A stretch of 21,837 bases of DNA. It comes from Phycisphaeraceae bacterium (GTDB lineage: Bacteria; Planctomycetota; Phycisphaerae; Phycisphaerales; Phycisphaeraceae). The first letter of the stretch is position 1. Each line of letters starts with the position of its first letter. The notes below the pieces were generated by a model that was not told where the DNA came from, made no database searches, and saw only the letters and a program-made list of their open reading frames with translations. Positions 21,563 through 21,837 of the stretch are shown one piece after another. The translations under genes and the position numbers were made by a program. The stretch spans positions 1-21,837 of the forward strand of contig JADZET010000204.1 in NCBI GenBank assembly GCA_020850375.1, written 5' to 3'.

Positions 21563-21837
21563 ATGACCGACTCCTCCGAGATTTTTGCCACCCTCACCCC
21601 CACCCACCCCCGACCCGGCGGCCTGCTCCTCGTCGGCACCGCCTCCACCCTCCGCCAGCTCCGCCTGACCCTCCACCTCGCCAGCCAATCCGCCCACGTC
21701 ATCGGCTGCCTGACCGGCCCCGGCAAGGGCCAATCCTCCGCCTCCGGCAAGCTCCGCATGCTCGGCTCATGGGACGCCGCCTCCGTCGATCGCGCCCTCT
21801 CCCTCGGCCCCATCGCCCAGGCCCTGATCTGCCTCCC
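21563..21837 (+). CDS. start of a gene cut by the right edge; possible polyprenyl glycosylphosphotransferase
   Basis: From ATG 21563, preceded by GGAAAGA, the frame is open for 91 codons to the window edge with the same C-biased third positions as the neighbours. The N-terminal segment GGLLLVGTASTLRQLRLTL, then VIGCLTGPGKG, then LRMLGSWDAASVDRAL and IAQALICLP, gives a strand-helix-strand pattern. It resembles the Rossmann-like sensing domain that precedes the catalytic part of WcaJ/CpsE-type sugar-phosphate transferases (VGFLDD..., VLG...). That reading is tentative because the conserved catalytic domain is outside the window. The 223-nt upstream gap is less GC-rich and contains no gene or recognised riboswitch. 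Confidence 0.6.
   Translation, partial: MTDSSEIFATLTPTHPRPGGLLLVGTASTLRQLRLTLHLASQSAHVIGCLTGPGKGQSSASGKLRMLGSWDAASVDRALSLGPIAQALICL

Overview
The window looks like a chromosomal stretch from a high-GC planctomycete, most likely of the class Phycisphaerae. This is inferred from three things. A large secreted protein combines dockerin-like Ca-binding repeats with a PEP-CTERM tail. There are several single-domain PilZ proteins. Coding regions have a strong C bias at third codon positions. No tRNA, rRNA, CRISPR array, transposase or phage gene was seen, and most genes are ordinary metabolism and signalling. No clear multi-gene undescribed system was found; the unusual material is in the small DNA signals and a few altered active sites.

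Layout, left to right: the 3' part of a cysteine desulfurase-like aminotransferase (+); an M20 peptidase (-); a P-loop nucleoside kinase-like protein (+); a metallo-beta-lactamase-fold protein with most metal ligands lost (-); coaD (-); recG (+); a YihX-like HAD phosphatase (-); proA (-); a cdaR-like/cdaA pair for cyclic di-AMP (-); a lone MoxR ATPase and a lone nuoC (+); two tandem PilZ genes (+); an unrecognised 273-aa protein (-); sppA, ispD and an alpha/beta hydrolase (+); the glycine-rich dockerin/PEP-CTERM protein (-); a third PilZ gene (-); and the start of a gene running off the right edge (+), possibly a sugar-phosphate transferase.

Three kinds of non-coding signal stand out. First, at least seven genes carry a TANNNT (-10-like) hexamer 6 to 10 nt before the start codon and mostly lack a Shine-Dalgarno sequence, which suggests widespread leaderless transcription. 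The surface and signalling genes (sppA, the PilZ genes, the PEP-CTERM gene, the right-edge gene) instead have Shine-Dalgarno-like leaders. Second, there are several families of small repeats: a modular CACGGAGGN-type inverted-repeat element in three intergenic gaps, two identical 34-nt terminator hairpins, twin 8-bp hairpins, a GCAA-loop hairpin, and a CTTCCGGGGG motif that sits in all three reading frames inside recG. Third, two C-rich tracts would give G-quadruplex-capable G-runs on the minus strand, one directly after the cdaR-like stop codon.

How the genes work together: cdaA and its YbbR partner form the c-di-AMP synthase module; the PilZ proteins are candidate c-di-GMP effectors; coaD, ispD, proA, nuoC and the desulfurase-like gene are housekeeping; sppA and the PEP-CTERM protein belong to the cell envelope.
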